From Ancrocorticia sp047501485 (GTDB lineage: Bacteria > Actinomycetota > Actinomycetes > Actinomycetales > Actinomycetaceae), in the NCBI GenBank assembly GCA_047501485.1, contig JAZDRN010000001.1, positions 62,001 through 126,000 on the forward strand: DNA of 64,000 nucleotides, read 5' to 3'. Shown one piece after another: positions 8,811 through 17,970 of this stretch (positions are counted from its first letter, which is position 1; each line of letters starts with the position of its first letter). The notes under the pieces were generated by a model that worked only from the letters and a program-made list of their open reading frames with translations, made no database searches and was not told the DNA's origin. A program made the translations under genes and the position numbers.

Positions 8811-11800
8811 ATGGCGGCCCCAAAGGATTCGTCGCTATTCACACTGGGTGCTCACCTTCGTCGAGGTGAGGCCTCGGACGACGCCCGTCAGATCTTCCTG
8901 TCCGGCGGACGTGAGGCCGATGTGTTCTACCGTCAGCGCTTCAGCCATGACAAGGTGGTCCGGTCCACCCATGGCGTGAACTGCACCGGTTCCTGCTCGT
9001 GGAAGGTGTACGTCAAGGACGGCATGATCACGTGGGAGTCGCAGGAGGTGGATTATCCCACCACCGGCCCCGACATGCCCGAATACGAGCCGCGCGGTTG
9101 CCCGCGCGGAGCGGCGTTCTCCTGGTACGAGTACTCGCCTACCCGTATCCGGCATCCCTACGTGCGCGGCACCCTCCTCGACGCATACCGCAACGCGAAG
9201 AAGCGCACGGGCGATCCGGTAGAGGCCTGGCACGAGATCATCTCCGATCCGGAGACCGCACGCGCCTACAAATCCGCGCGCGGCAAGGGCGGCATGGTAC
9301 GCACCACCTGGCAGGAGGCCGTGGAGATCGTGGCGGCCGCCCATACCTCCACCGTCAAGGATTTCGGCCCGGACCGCGTTGCCGGCTTCTCGGTGATTCC
9401 AGCCATGTCGATGGTCTCCTACGGTGCTGGTTCACGCTACATGGAACTCATGGGCGGGTCCATGCTCTCCTTCTACGATTGGTATGCGGATCTTCCCCCG
9501 GCTTCCCCGCAGGTCTTCGGGGACCAGACGGACGTCCCGGAGGCCGGCGACTGGTTCAACTCGGACTACCTCATCATGTGGGGCTCCAACGTGCCCCTCA
9601 CCCGTACCCCGGATGCTCACTTCATGACGGAGGCTCGCTACCACGGCCAGAAGGTCGTAGTGTGCTCCCCGGACTTCGCGGACAACACGAAGTTCGCCGA
9701 CGAGTGGTTACGCGTCCACCCGGGGACCGACGGCGCACTCGCCTTCGCCATGGGGCATGTGATCCTCAAGGAGTTCCACGTGGAGCGGCAGGAGGAGTTC
9801 TTCCTCGACTACATGCGTCGCAACACCGATTCCCCGTTCCTCATCACATTGGAGACCGAGGAGGACGGGCAGATCACACCCGGCAAGTTCCTCGTCGCCT
9901 CGGATCTGGGAGGCGAGGCGATAGGGGGAGACCTCGCGGAGACCGAGCACGCCGATTTCCGCCTGCTCGTCATGGACAAGGACGGCACGGTCAAGGATCC
10001 GGGCGGCACCATGGCGGACCGCTACGGCCCCGACGGCGCCGGAAAGTGGAACCTCGACATGGCGGGCGTCGATCCGCTCATGTCCCTGTACGAGGAAGGG
10101 GGCCGCAGCGTCGAAGTCTCGTTGCCCCGCTTCGATCTGCTGGGCGAGGTCGGACCGGGCGCGATCGGCGCCGGCGTCGTCAAGCGCGGCGTTCCGGTGC
10201 GCAAGGTTGCCGGAAAACTCGTCACCACCGTCTTCGACCTCCTGCTGGCCCAGTACGGCGTGGAACGTGCGGGTCTGCCCGGCCAGTGGCCCACCGGGTA
10301 CGACGACGCCACGGCCCCCGGAACGCCAGCCTGGCAGGAGGAACTCACCGGAGTCCCCGCCGGCGCCGCGGAGCGTATTGGCCGTGAGTTCGCGGAGAGC
10401 GCCCTCGAATCCGGTGGCCGTTCGATGATCCTCATGGGAGCCGGTACCAACCACTACTTCCACTCGGACACCATCTACCGCACCATGCTGGCACTGACCA
10501 ACATGTGCGCGACGCAGGGCAAGAACGGCGGCGGCTGGGCGCACTACGTGGGCCAGGAGAAGGTCCGTCCTATCACGGGCTGGCAGCAGTACGCCATGGG
10601 CCTGGACTGGCACCGCCCACCGCGCCAGATGATCGCCACGGGGTTCTGGTATCTGACCACCGACCAGTGGCGCTACGACGCCGGGCGCACCGAGCGCATC
10701 TCCTCGCCGCTGGCGCGCGGAGATCTCAGGGAGACTACCTTCGCCGACACGCTCGTGGACGCCACCCAGCGCGGTTGGATGCCGGGCTACCCCCAGTTCA
10801 ACAAGTCGTCGCTCGTTCTGGGCGACGAGGCGGCGGCCGCGGGCATGGCACCGGGTGAGTACGTCGCGCAGGAACTGGCGGCGGGCAGGCTGGAGTTCGC
10901 CATCGAGGATCCGGATGCCTACGAGAACCACCCCAAGGTGCTCTTCAACTGGCGCACCAATCTGCTCGGCTCCTCCGCGAAGGGCACCGAGTTCTTCCTG
11001 CGGCACATGATCGGCGCGGATAACGACGTGCAGGCCGAGGAGCTGCCTGAAGAGCTGCGCCCGGCGACGATGCGCTGGCGGGAGGAAGGCGCTCGCGGCA
11101 AGCTCGACCTCATGGTGACGGCGGACTTCCGCAACACCTCCACCACGCTGCACTCCGACGTGGTGCTCCCTGCGGCGACCTGGTACGAGAAGCACGACAT
11201 CTCCTCCACGGACATGCATCCTTTCATCCACACCTTCAACCCTGCTATCGCGCCCCCTTGGGATTCCCACACGGATTTCGAACTGTTCCAGGAGCTGGCC
11301 GATCTGGTCTCGCAGTTGGGAGCGAAGCACCTGGGCACGAGGACCGACTTGGTGGCAGCGCCCCTCAACCACGACACCCCGGACGAGTTGAACACTCCCC
11401 GCGGTGTGGTCCGCCCTCGCGAGGAGATCGGATGGGTCCCGGGCGTCACGATGCCGAAGATCATCCCCATCGAGCGCGACTTCTCCAAGATCGCCGAGAA
11501 GTTCAATGCCATCGGCCCACTCCCGGAGAAGATGGGCATGGCCACGAAAGCGGTGCCCTTCCAACCGGCGGAGCAGATCGCCGATCTGGGCAAACGCAAT
11601 GGACTGATCGAGACCTCCATCGGTGCGCGTCCGGCACTGGACACGGCCATCAAGGCCTGCGACATGGTGCTGACCCTCTCGGGAACCACCAATGGCAAGG
11701 TCGCCGTCCAGGGCTGGAAGAACCAGGCCAAGCGCACCGGGCACGATGCCTCGAAGCTGGCCGCGGGCGATGAGGAGAAGCTCATCACCTACCCGGACAT

Positions 11801-12521
11801 CGTCTCGGCGCCGGTGGGCGTGGTGACCTCGCCCGAATGGTCCGGCTCGGAGCACGGCGGCCGCCGCTATACGGCGTTCGCCGTCAACCTGGAGCAGTCC
11901 AAACCGTGGCACACCCTGACGGGACGCATGCACTACTTCCTGGACCACGATTGGATGCGGGAGATGGGTGAGCAGCTACCCGTGTTCCGGCCCCCGGTGG
12001 ACGTCATGCACCTCTACGGAGAAGCGGCCCCCGGGCAGGTCCTCGAGGATGGCAGAGGCCAGACCGAGGTGGCGGTGCGATACCTGACGATCCACAACAA
12101 GTGGGCCATCCACTCCCAGTACTACGACAACATCCACATGCTCACGCTGGGCCGCGGTGGCCAGACGGTATGGATGAGCCCGCAGGACGCGGCGAAGGTC
12201 GGCGTTCGGGACAACGAGTGGATCGAGGTGCACAACCGCAACGGAATCGTCAGCGCGCGCGCCATCGTCTCGCATCGCATGCCCGAGGGCACCGTGTTCA
12301 TGCACCACGCCCAGGAACGCACGATGGGTACCCCGCTCAACGAGACGACGGGCAAGCGTGGCGGCACCCACAACTCGCTGACGCGCATTCTCATCAAGCC
12401 TTCGCACCTCATCGGTGGCTACGGGCATTTCACATACGCATTCAACTACATCGGCCCCACCGGCAATCAGCGCGACGAGGTCGCCCTGATTCGCCGCCGC
12501 AGCCAGGAGGTGACGTTCTGA
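8811..12521 (+). CDS. narG: Respiratory nitrate reductase alpha subunit NarG
   Basis: A 1236-residue molybdopterin catalytic subunit of the membrane-bound, cytoplasm-facing nitrate reductase; it reduces nitrate to nitrite with electrons from NarH. The FS0 [4Fe-4S] ligands are visible as His54, Cys58, Cys62 and Cys97 (HGVNCTGSC and RGCPRG). The Mo-ligand aspartate is Asp227 in WYADLPPASP. The downstream TRTPDAHF and C-terminal EVALIRRR regions are family-typical, and the length matches NarG. The ATG at 8811 follows an AAAAGGAG ribosome site. The stop overlaps the narH start by 1 nt, indicating translational coupling. Confidence 0.98.
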   Translation: MAAPKDSSLFTLGAHLRRGEASDDARQIFLSGGREADVFYRQRFSHDKVVRSTHGVNCTGSCSWKVYVKDGMITWESQEVDYPTTGPDMPEYEPRGCPRGAAFSWYEYSPTRIRHPYVRGTLLDAYRNAKKRTGDPVEAWHEIISDPETARAYKSARGKGGMVRTTWQEAVEIVAAAHTSTVKDFGPDRVAGFSVIPAMSMVSYGAGSRYMELMGGSMLSFYDWYADLPPASPQVFGDQTDVPEAGDWFNSDYLIMWGSNVPLTRTPDAHFMTEARYHGQKVVVCSPDFADNTKFADEWLRVHPGTDGALAFAMGHVILKEFHVERQEEFFLDYMRRNTDSPFLITLETEEDGQITPGKFLVASDLGGEAIGGDLAETEHADFRLLVMDKDGTVKDPGGTMADRYGPDGAGKWNLDMAGVDPLMSLYEEGGRSVEVSLPRFDLLGEVGPGAIGAGVVKRGVPVRKVAGKLVTTVFDLLLAQYGVERAGLPGQWPTGYDDATAPGTPAWQEELTGVPAGAAERIGREFAESALESGGRSMILMGAGTNHYFHSDTIYRTMLALTNMCATQGKNGGGWAHYVGQEKVRPITGWQQYAMGLDWHRPPRQMIATGFWYLTTDQWRYDAGRTERISSPLARGDLRETTFADTLVDATQRGWMPGYPQFNKSSLVLGDEAAAAGMAPGEYVAQELAAGRLEFAIEDPDAYENHPKVLFNWRTNLLGSSAKGTEFFLRHMIGADNDVQAEELPEELRPATMRWREEGARGKLDLMVTADFRNTSTTLHSDVVLPAATWYEKHDISSTDMHPFIHTFNPAIAPPWDSHTDFELFQELADLVSQLGAKHLGTRTDLVAAPLNHDTPDELNTPRGVVRPREEIGWVPGVTMPKIIPIERDFSKIAEKFNAIGPLPEKMGMATKAVPFQPAEQIADLGKRNGLIETSIGARPALDTAIKACDMVLTLSGTTNGKVAVQGWKNQAKRTGHDASKLAAGDEEKLITYPDIVSAPVGVVTSPEWSGSEHGGRRYTAFAVNLEQSKPWHTLTGRMHYFLDHDWMREMGEQLPVFRPPVDVMHLYGEAAPGQVLEDGRGQTEVAVRYLTIHNKWAIHSQYYDNIHMLTLGRGGQTVWMSPQDAAKVGVRDNEWIEVHNRNGIVSARAIVSHRMPEGTVFMHHAQERTMGTPLNETTGKRGGTHNSLTRILIKPSHLIGGYGHFTYAFNYIGPTGNQRDEVALIRRRSQEVTF

Positions 12522-14044
12522 TGAAAGTCATGGCTCAGATCGCAATGGTCATGAACCTCGACAAGTGCATCGGCTGCCACACGTGCTCGGTCACCTGCAA
12601 GCAGGCATGGACCAACCGCGAAGGCACCGAGTACATGTGGTTCAACAATGTGGAGACCCGGCCCGGCGTCGGCTACCCGAAGCGCTGGGAGGACCAGGAG
12701 CACTACAAGGGCGGATGGGTTCGCAAGACGAACGGCAAGCTGGTTCCCCGCCAGGGAGGGCGCCTCAAGGGGCTGGCCAACATCTTCGCCAACCCCAACC
12801 TGCCCGAGCTCGCCGACTACTACGAGCCGTGGACGTACGAATACGACAAGCTGCTCTCGGCCCCGAAGGACTCGAAGACGCTGCCCGTCGCGCGGGCGAA
12901 GTCGCAGATGACGGGCGAATACATCGACGCTCCCGAATGGGGCCCGAACTGGGACGACGATCTGGGCGGCTCGCTGGAGACCATGCACCAGGACCCCGTC
13001 ATCGAGAAGTCCGGCGCCGTGGTGAAGGCGGAGATCGAGCAGGCCTTCATGTTCTACCTGCCGCGTATCTGCGAGCACTGCCTGAACCCCACCTGCGTCT
13101 CGGTCTGCCCCTCCGGAGCGATGTACAAGCGCTCGGAGGACGGCATCGTGCTGGTGGACGAGGACAAGTGCCGCGGCTGGCGCATGTGCGTCTCCGGCTG
13201 CCCGTACAAGAAGGTCTACTTCAACCACACCACCGGCAAGGCGGAGAAGTGCACCCTGTGCTATCCCCGCCTGGAGATCGGCGAACCGACCGTGTGCTCG
13301 GAGACCTGCGTGGGTCGCCTGCGCTACCTCGGCGTGCTGTTGTACGACGCCGACCGCGTGGGCGAGGTTGCTGCGACCGAGAACGACGAGGACCTCTACG
13401 AAGCTCAGTGCGAGATCCTGCTGGATCCACGCGATCCCGAGGTCATCGAGAACGCGCTGGCCAACGGCGTGCCCCGCAACTACATCGAGGCCGCTCAGAA
13501 CTCGCCGATCTACAAGCTGATCCACGATTACCGCGTGGCCCTCCCGCTGCACCCGGAGTACCGCACCCTTCCCATGGTCTGGTACGTCCCGCCGCTCTCG
13601 CCCATCGTGGACGAGGTGACGGCCCACGGCGCGGACGGCGAGGACGCCAAGATCCTGTTGACGGCCATCTCCCGGATGCGTATCCCGCTGGAGTACATCG
13701 CCTCCATGTTCACGGGCGGAAATATGGCGGCGGCCGAGCGCTCGCTGCGTCGGTTGGCGGCCATGCGCTCCTACATGCGGGACATCCACCTGGGCAAGGA
13801 GCCGCAGGAGAACATCGCGTCCGCGGTCGGGATGTCCGGCGAGCAGGTGCAAGCGATGTACCGTCTGTTGGCGATCGCCAAATACGACGACCGTTACGTC
13901 ATTCCCACCACCCATCCGGAGATCGAGCGCTCGTTGGACGATTTCCGCTGCTCGCTCGACGGCACCGGCGGCGTGGGCATGGGAGGCCCCCAGTACTCGG
14001 GCCGCAAGGTCGTCGTCGAACTCATGCCGCGCAGGCCCGAATAG
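12521..14044 (+). CDS. narH: Respiratory nitrate reductase beta subunit NarH
   Basis: A 507-residue iron-sulfur subunit that relays electrons from the NarI hemes to NarG. The first cysteine group is Cys16, Cys19, Cys22 and Cys26 (CIGCHTCSVTC). The later groups include CEHCLNPTCVSVCP, and CRGWRMCVSGC, where the Trp in place of a Cys marks the [3Fe-4S] cluster as in E. coli NarH. The ATG at 12521 overlaps the narG TGA, with AGGAGG at 12506-12511; an internal ATG at 12530 is possible. Length is normal for the family. Confidence 0.98.
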   Translation: MKVMAQIAMVMNLDKCIGCHTCSVTCKQAWTNREGTEYMWFNNVETRPGVGYPKRWEDQEHYKGGWVRKTNGKLVPRQGGRLKGLANIFANPNLPELADYYEPWTYEYDKLLSAPKDSKTLPVARAKSQMTGEYIDAPEWGPNWDDDLGGSLETMHQDPVIEKSGAVVKAEIEQAFMFYLPRICEHCLNPTCVSVCPSGAMYKRSEDGIVLVDEDKCRGWRMCVSGCPYKKVYFNHTTGKAEKCTLCYPRLEIGEPTVCSETCVGRLRYLGVLLYDADRVGEVAATENDEDLYEAQCEILLDPRDPEVIENALANGVPRNYIEAAQNSPIYKLIHDYRVALPLHPEYRTLPMVWYVPPLSPIVDEVTAHGADGEDAKILLTAISRMRIPLEYIASMFTGGNMAAAERSLRRLAAMRSYMRDIHLGKEPQENIASAVGMSGEQVQAMYRLLAIAKYDDRYVIPTTHPEIERSLDDFRCSLDGTGGVGMGGPQYSGRKVVVELMPRRPE

Positions 14045-14054
14045 GCGGAGCACG

Positions 14055-14756
14055 ATGACTCATCTCAACATGGGCCCGGGGCGCCCGCGCAACGCCCGCC
14101 GGGGTGCGCCGGCCGAGGTCACGCCCGTCCGGGTTTCACGCGAGCAGCGGCAAACCGTCTACATGGCGGCCTCGCTGATGCTCGACTATCCTCGCGAGGG
14201 TTTCGACGAGTGCGTCGAGGCCGTCGCTCAAGCGACCTCCCAGCTGCCGGAACCTCTGGCGGGGGAATTCGCCTCTTTCTGCCGCTGGGCAGGCCAGGCG
14301 GGGCGGCGCCACGTCGAGGAGGAGTACGTGCGCACCTTCGACGAGCAGCGCCGTTGCGCCTTGGAGCTCTCCTACTATGCGGCGGGAGACACGCGCCAGC
14401 GCGGTCAGGCGCTCCTGGCCTTCCGCGAGTTGTTGAAGGCCGCCGGTTTCGAACAGACCGACGACGAGCTCCCGGACTATCTGCCGACGATTCTGGAGTT
14501 GTGTGCGAAGTCCGACGACGTCGTCGTCGACAACGTCCTTCCCTCGCACCGAGAGGGGCTGGAAGTACTGCGTTCGGCCCTCTTTCAGCGAGATTCCCCC
14601 TGGACCGGCGTGGTTACGGCCATCTGCGAGGTCCTTCCGCAAATCGACGACGCCACGCGAGAGCGTTATCAGCAACTGATCCGGCAGGGACCGCCGGGAG
14701 AACTCGTGGGCATTGCGGACCTACCTTTCCCAACCGTTCAGGAGGCGCTCACGTGA
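14055..14756 (+). CDS. narJ: Nitrate reductase assembly chaperone NarJ
   Basis: A 233-residue all-helical protein of the NarJ/TorD family, needed to insert the Mo cofactor and mature the NarGH complex; it is not part of the final enzyme. Typical segments are ASLMLDYPREGF near residues 35-46, the YVRTFD motif and HLPEYL-like ELPDYLPTILEL. It starts 10 nt after the narH stop and its TGA overlaps the GTG of narI by 4 nt, so expression is coupled. An N-terminal extension of about 30 residues precedes the usual start of the domain. Confidence 0.93.
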   Translation: MTHLNMGPGRPRNARRGAPAEVTPVRVSREQRQTVYMAASLMLDYPREGFDECVEAVAQATSQLPEPLAGEFASFCRWAGQAGRRHVEEEYVRTFDEQRRCALELSYYAAGDTRQRGQALLAFRELLKAAGFEQTDDELPDYLPTILELCAKSDDVVVDNVLPSHREGLEVLRSALFQRDSPWTGVVTAICEVLPQIDDATRERYQQLIRQGPPGELVGIADLPFPTVQEALT

Positions 14757-15526
14757 ACACTCTCGACACTTTCGTCTGGGGGATCTTCCCCTACATCTGC
14801 CTTGTCGTCTTCGTCGGCGGCATGATCTGGCGCTGGCGGACGGACCAGTTCGGCTGGACGAGCCGCTCTTCTCAGCTGCACGAGTCGAAGATCCTGCGCT
14901 GGGCCTCGCCGATGTTCCACGTCGGCATTCTCATGGTCCTGGCCGGACACATCATTGGTGTTCTCATCCCGAAGTCGTGGACCCAGGCCGTGGGCATCAG
15001 TCAGGAGATGTACCATCTCGTGGCCACCGGTGCCGGCGGTTTCGCGGCCGTGCTCACCATCGTGGGTTTCATCCTGCTCATGGTTCGCCGCTTCAAGTAC
15101 CGGGGCGTGCGCCGCAAGACCACCCGCAACGACAAGATCATGCTGTTGCTGCTCGCGATTCCCATGCTGCTCGGTGCGTACGCGACTTTCCATCACCAGG
15201 TCTTCGGCGGCGGGCACGGCTACGACTATCGCGAGACCATTGCGCCGTGGCTGCGCTCCCTCTTCGTCTTCAACCCGAGGATCGAACTCATGGCCGACGT
15301 ACCGGTGGACTTCACGCTGCATGTCATCGCTGGAATGCTGCTCATCGCGATCATTCCCTTCACACGTCTGGTTCACATGTTCTCCGCACCGGTCGGTTAC
15401 ACCACGCGTCCTTACGTCGTGTACCGCTCGCGCGGCAAATCCGTGGCCGCAGCTCCTCGCGCGCGCGGTTGGGAGCCGCTGCATCAGGTACCCTCTCACG
15501 ACGACGAACCCTCGGAGGGAGCGTAG
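14753..15526 (+). CDS. narI: Respiratory nitrate reductase gamma subunit NarI
   Basis: A 257-residue membrane diheme cytochrome b that oxidises menaquinol and passes electrons to NarH. Five hydrophobic helices are visible. The four heme-ligand histidines appear as His56 and His66 (MFHVGILMVLAGHIIG) and His190 and His208 (TLHVIAG and RLVHMF). The start is the GTG at 14753 inside the narJ stop (GTGA overlap), with AGGAGG at 14740-14745. The polar C-terminal tail of about 40 residues is common. The menC, menD and menF genes elsewhere in the window would make its quinol. Confidence 0.97.
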   Translation: MNTLDTFVWGIFPYICLVVFVGGMIWRWRTDQFGWTSRSSQLHESKILRWASPMFHVGILMVLAGHIIGVLIPKSWTQAVGISQEMYHLVATGAGGFAAVLTIVGFILLMVRRFKYRGVRRKTTRNDKIMLLLLAIPMLLGAYATFHHQVFGGGHGYDYRETIAPWLRSLFVFNPRIELMADVPVDFTLHVIAGMLLIAIIPFTRLVHMFSAPVGYTTRPYVVYRSRGKSVAAAPRARGWEPLHQVPSHDDEPSEGA

Positions 15527-15656
15527 CCTCAACCGCAGGGAGTCTATTCTTGGACTGGAAGGAGTTCTGGATGACGGCGAGACGTGCAGGCCCCCTCTGA
15601 CACGTCGTCGTACCTCAGTCCTACGTGCCACCCGAAACCTGACGTTACGCTGACCA

Positions 15657-15673
15657 CACTGGTTAACCAAGTG
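15657..15673. promoter_or_regulatory. GGTTAACC palindromic operator candidate
   Basis: CACTGGTTAACCAAGTG contains the perfect palindrome TGGTTAACCA, and its flanks extend the symmetry with a single-base slip (CACT/AGTG). It ends 22 nt before the regulator start at 15696, so autoregulation by that protein is a reasonable guess. I did not find a second copy upstream of narK or modA. Confidence 0.4.
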
Positions 15674-15695
15674 AAATGGAAAATCGAGGAATCAC

Positions 15696-16478
15696 ATGGC
15701 CACGAGAAAGTCGGAGACGACCCACAAAGGTAACGTCGATTCCTTCTCTGGACTGACCGCCGGACTGACCGAGTTGACCCCCGGTCAGCGTTCCATGCTG
15801 CTTATTCTGTCCGATCTGGGCGAACCCGCAACCATACAGGTGCTCAGTGAGAAGACGGGCCTTCATGCCAACTCGGTACGCGAGACCCTTGCGGTTCTCA
15901 TGGACGCCGGCCTCGTCAGGCGAGGCCAGGTGCCTTCCGCAAGCCGCGGCCGGCCTGCCTGGGAGTACGAGACTTCGGTTCCCGCGGATATCACCGCGGT
16001 CATGAAAGAGTTCACCGGGTTCGCCAATTCGATCTGCCACTACCTGCGTTCGAGCGGCTCCGATCCTTCGCTCGAGGCACGCCGGATCGGAATGTTCTGG
16101 GGGGAGGAACTGGTCCAGGATTTCGGAGATCATGGACAGCGCCACGAGGCCGAGATCGCCGCCATGGTCGATAACAACGGTTTGCGGCATCCGATCGCGA
16201 AGCTCCGCATCCTCTTCTCGATCCTGGGTTTCGGCGCTGTCGCCGGCGGTGAGGAACAGACCATCAGCCTGACCGTCTGCCCATTCTCCCGCGATGGGAA
16301 AGCTCCTGACCCCCTCATCTGTCAGATGCACTCGGGCATGATCTCCTCCATGCTCGGCAAGCTGACCGCCGATCATCTGGACGCGGATCTGTACATCGGC
16401 TATCCCGAGGAACCCTGCCTGGCCGTTCTCCGTCCGAAGGTTCGCGAGGAGGCGCCCCACGGGGCGGTACCGCGCTGA
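15696..16478 (+). CDS. HTH regulator with conserved cysteines (COG2345/SufR-like)
   Basis: A 260-residue protein. Residues about 25-95 form a winged helix (QRSMLLILSDLGEPATIQVL, then GLHANSVRETLAVLMDAGLV). The C-terminal half resembles COG2345/SufR-type regulators. It has Cys195-X13-Cys209 within VCPFSRDG...PDPLICQMH, a third cysteine at 241, and one more at 114. In SufR-like proteins the matching cysteines bind an Fe-S cluster, so oxygen, nitric oxide or iron sensing is inferred, not shown. It follows narI by 169 nt and precedes the molybdate genes. ATG at 15696 has a GAGGAA ribosome site. Confidence 0.75.
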   Translation: MATRKSETTHKGNVDSFSGLTAGLTELTPGQRSMLLILSDLGEPATIQVLSEKTGLHANSVRETLAVLMDAGLVRRGQVPSASRGRPAWEYETSVPADITAVMKEFTGFANSICHYLRSSGSDPSLEARRIGMFWGEELVQDFGDHGQRHEAEIAAMVDNNGLRHPIAKLRILFSILGFGAVAGGEEQTISLTVCPFSRDGKAPDPLICQMHSGMISSMLGKLTADHLDADLYIGYPEEPCLAVLRPKVREEAPHGAVPR

Positions 16479-16648
16479 CGCGGTGCGTTGACGACTCGCC
16501 ACTTCTCGCAGTTTCTCATCATCTCTCCGGCTGGTATTGCCGTGGGTGGACCGCGGATGAAGGCCGCCTTCAGTAAACAATGATCAGAAACCGATATGCC
16601 GTAATTCTCGCAGAATTTTGTAGCAGTTACGGATTTTAAGCTCTTGAA

Positions 16649-16666
16649 ATACCGCTATTACGGTAT
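16649..16666. promoter_or_regulatory. ATACCG/CGGTAT inverted repeat over regulator promoter
   Basis: ATACCG (16649-16654) and CGGTAT (16661-16666) are 6-bp arms with a 6-nt spacer, overlapping the putative -10. Related TACGG/CCGTA words recur at about 16599 and 16627. This would suit autoregulation by the HTH-TOBE protein. Confidence 0.4.
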
Positions 16667-16669
16667 GCT
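16664..16669 (+). promoter_or_regulatory. Putative -10 box, leaderless HTH-TOBE gene
   Basis: TATGCT followed by 7 nt and then ATG 16677. No Shine-Dalgarno is present. It is the same arrangement as at eight other genes in the window. Confidence 0.45.
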
Positions 16670-16676
16670 GATGCGC

Positions 16677-17063
16677 ATGGCCAGTTATCGCATCTCTGAA
16701 GTCTCACGCCTGCTCGGAGTGTCTGACGACACGATTCGCCGGTGGCTGGACAGTGGCAGACTCGCCGCAGTTCCCGGCACCTCACCCATCGAGATTGACG
16801 GCGGATCCCTCGCCTCCTACGTCAAGGAAGCCAATCCCCACGAGGCCGACGGGCACGCCTCCATCCGAAACCTCTTCGAAGGCCTGGTCATCGACGTCAT
16901 CAAGGACAAGGTGATGAGTCAGGTCGTCGTGCAATGCGGCCGTTACCGCGTCGTCAGCCTCATCTCCACCGAGGCCGTCGAAGAGCTGGGCCTGGAAGCA
17001 GGTGTCGTCGCCTCTGCGCAGGTCAAAGCCACAAACGTATCAATCACCCTCAAGGAGAAGTAG
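16677..17063 (+). CDS. HTH-TOBE molybdate-responsive regulator
   Basis: A 128-residue protein: a MerR/excisionase-type helix-turn-helix (about 1-50, YRISEVSRLLGVSDDTIRRW) joined to a single TOBE/Mop domain (about 60-128, ending in VSITLKEK), the fold that binds molybdate or tungstate in ModE and Mop. It probably senses molybdate and controls the adjacent modA-modBC genes, reached after 30 nt. The ATG at 16677 is favoured over the earlier in-frame TTG (16644) because TATGCT sits 7 nt upstream and the HTH starts there. Direct DNA targets are inferred from context only. Confidence 0.85.
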   Translation: MASYRISEVSRLLGVSDDTIRRWLDSGRLAAVPGTSPIEIDGGSLASYVKEANPHEADGHASIRNLFEGLVIDVIKDKVMSQVVVQCGRYRVVSLISTEAVEELGLEAGVVASAQVKATNVSITLKEK

Positions 17064-17093
17064 AGCGGCGCGCGGCCGCACGAAAGGTCGATC

Positions 17094-17903
17094 ATGAGAA
17101 AGCTACACCGTGCCGGAATGGTACTGGCTGCCTGTCTGGCACTTGCCGCGTGCGGCAACAATTCCGCGGGAACCGATTCCCCGAGCACCGACGCGTCGGG
17201 TTCTGCCTCCTTGGAGGCGGAACCCCTCGGCACCATCAACGTATTCGCCGCCGCCTCGCTCGTCGACGTCCTTCCCGAGATCGAAGAAGAGCTCGCGAAG
17301 GAGTATCCGGGGACCGAGATCACCTACAACTTCGGCGGCTCCTCCGGGCTCGTCGATCAGCTCGTCGGTGGTGCCAGCGCCGATCTGCTGCTGACGGCCA
17401 ATGCCAAGACCATGGAAACGGCGGAAGAGCAGGGCCTCGTCGATTCCTCGGTCAGCTTCACCTCCAACACGATGGTCCTGGTGGTGCCCGCAGGAAACCC
17501 GGGTGAAGTCACCGGTATCGAGGATGCCTCCGTGGATGGAAAGAAGCTCGTCATCTGCGCCGAGGAGGTCCCCTGCGGGTCCGCCACCAAGCAGATCGAG
17601 GAACTCAACGACATCACCCTGAATCCCGTCTCCGAAGAGCAGTCCGTGACGGACGTCCTCGGCAAGGTGACCTCCGGTGAAGCCGATGCCGGTCTCGTGT
17701 ACACCACCGATGCCAAGGGTGCCGGCGACGCCGTCGAGGTCATCGAGATCCCCAATGCGGACGAGATCGTCAACGATTACCGCGCGGCCGTCCTCAAGGA
17801 CGCCGAGAACGCGGAGGGGGCCCAGGCTTTTCTTGACCTGATCCTCGCCGATACCGGTCAGAGCCTGCTGGAGTCCTACGGCTTCGCCGGTCCGATCAGT
17901 TAA
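17094..17903 (+). CDS. modA: Molybdate-binding lipoprotein ModA
   Basis: A 269-residue periplasmic-type binding protein anchored as a lipoprotein: a basic N-terminus, a hydrophobic core and the lipobox LAAC with Cys20. The mature part reads as a ModA family protein (INVFAAASLVDVLPEIEEEL, FGGSSGLVDQL, GAGDAVEVIEIP). It captures molybdate or tungstate outside the membrane for the ModBC transporter. A GAAAGG site precedes the ATG. A stable hairpin separates it from modBC, which may keep the binding protein in excess. Confidence 0.94.
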   Translation: MRKLHRAGMVLAACLALAACGNNSAGTDSPSTDASGSASLEAEPLGTINVFAAASLVDVLPEIEEELAKEYPGTEITYNFGGSSGLVDQLVGGASADLLLTANAKTMETAEEQGLVDSSVSFTSNTMVLVVPAGNPGEVTGIEDASVDGKKLVICAEEVPCGSATKQIEELNDITLNPVSEEQSVTDVLGKVTSGEADAGLVYTTDAKGAGDAVEVIEIPNADEIVNDYRAAVLKDAENAEGAQAFLDLILADTGQSLLESYGFAGPIS

Positions 17904-17918
17904 ACGACTATGTGAAGA

Positions 17919-17952
17919 TCCGGGCTAGGACGGTGTTCCGTTCTGGCCCGGA
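17919..17952 (+). terminator. Hairpin between modA and modBC
   Basis: TCCGGGCTAGGACGG (17919-17933), loop TGTT, CCGTTCTGGCCCGGA (17938-17952): 15 pairs including two G-U. There is no T-tract, and the next gene starts 19 nt later. It is more likely a processing or attenuation structure that stabilises modA mRNA than a full terminator. Confidence 0.6.
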
Positions 17953-17970
17953 CCTTCGTGGAGGTTACGC

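Noticed and set aside
9708..11948. 746-codon frame antisense to narG
   Set aside because: Shadow of narG; no motif or plausible start.
12467..14053. 528-codon frame antisense to narH
   Set aside because: Shadow of narH, whose four cysteine groups are intact on the plus strand.
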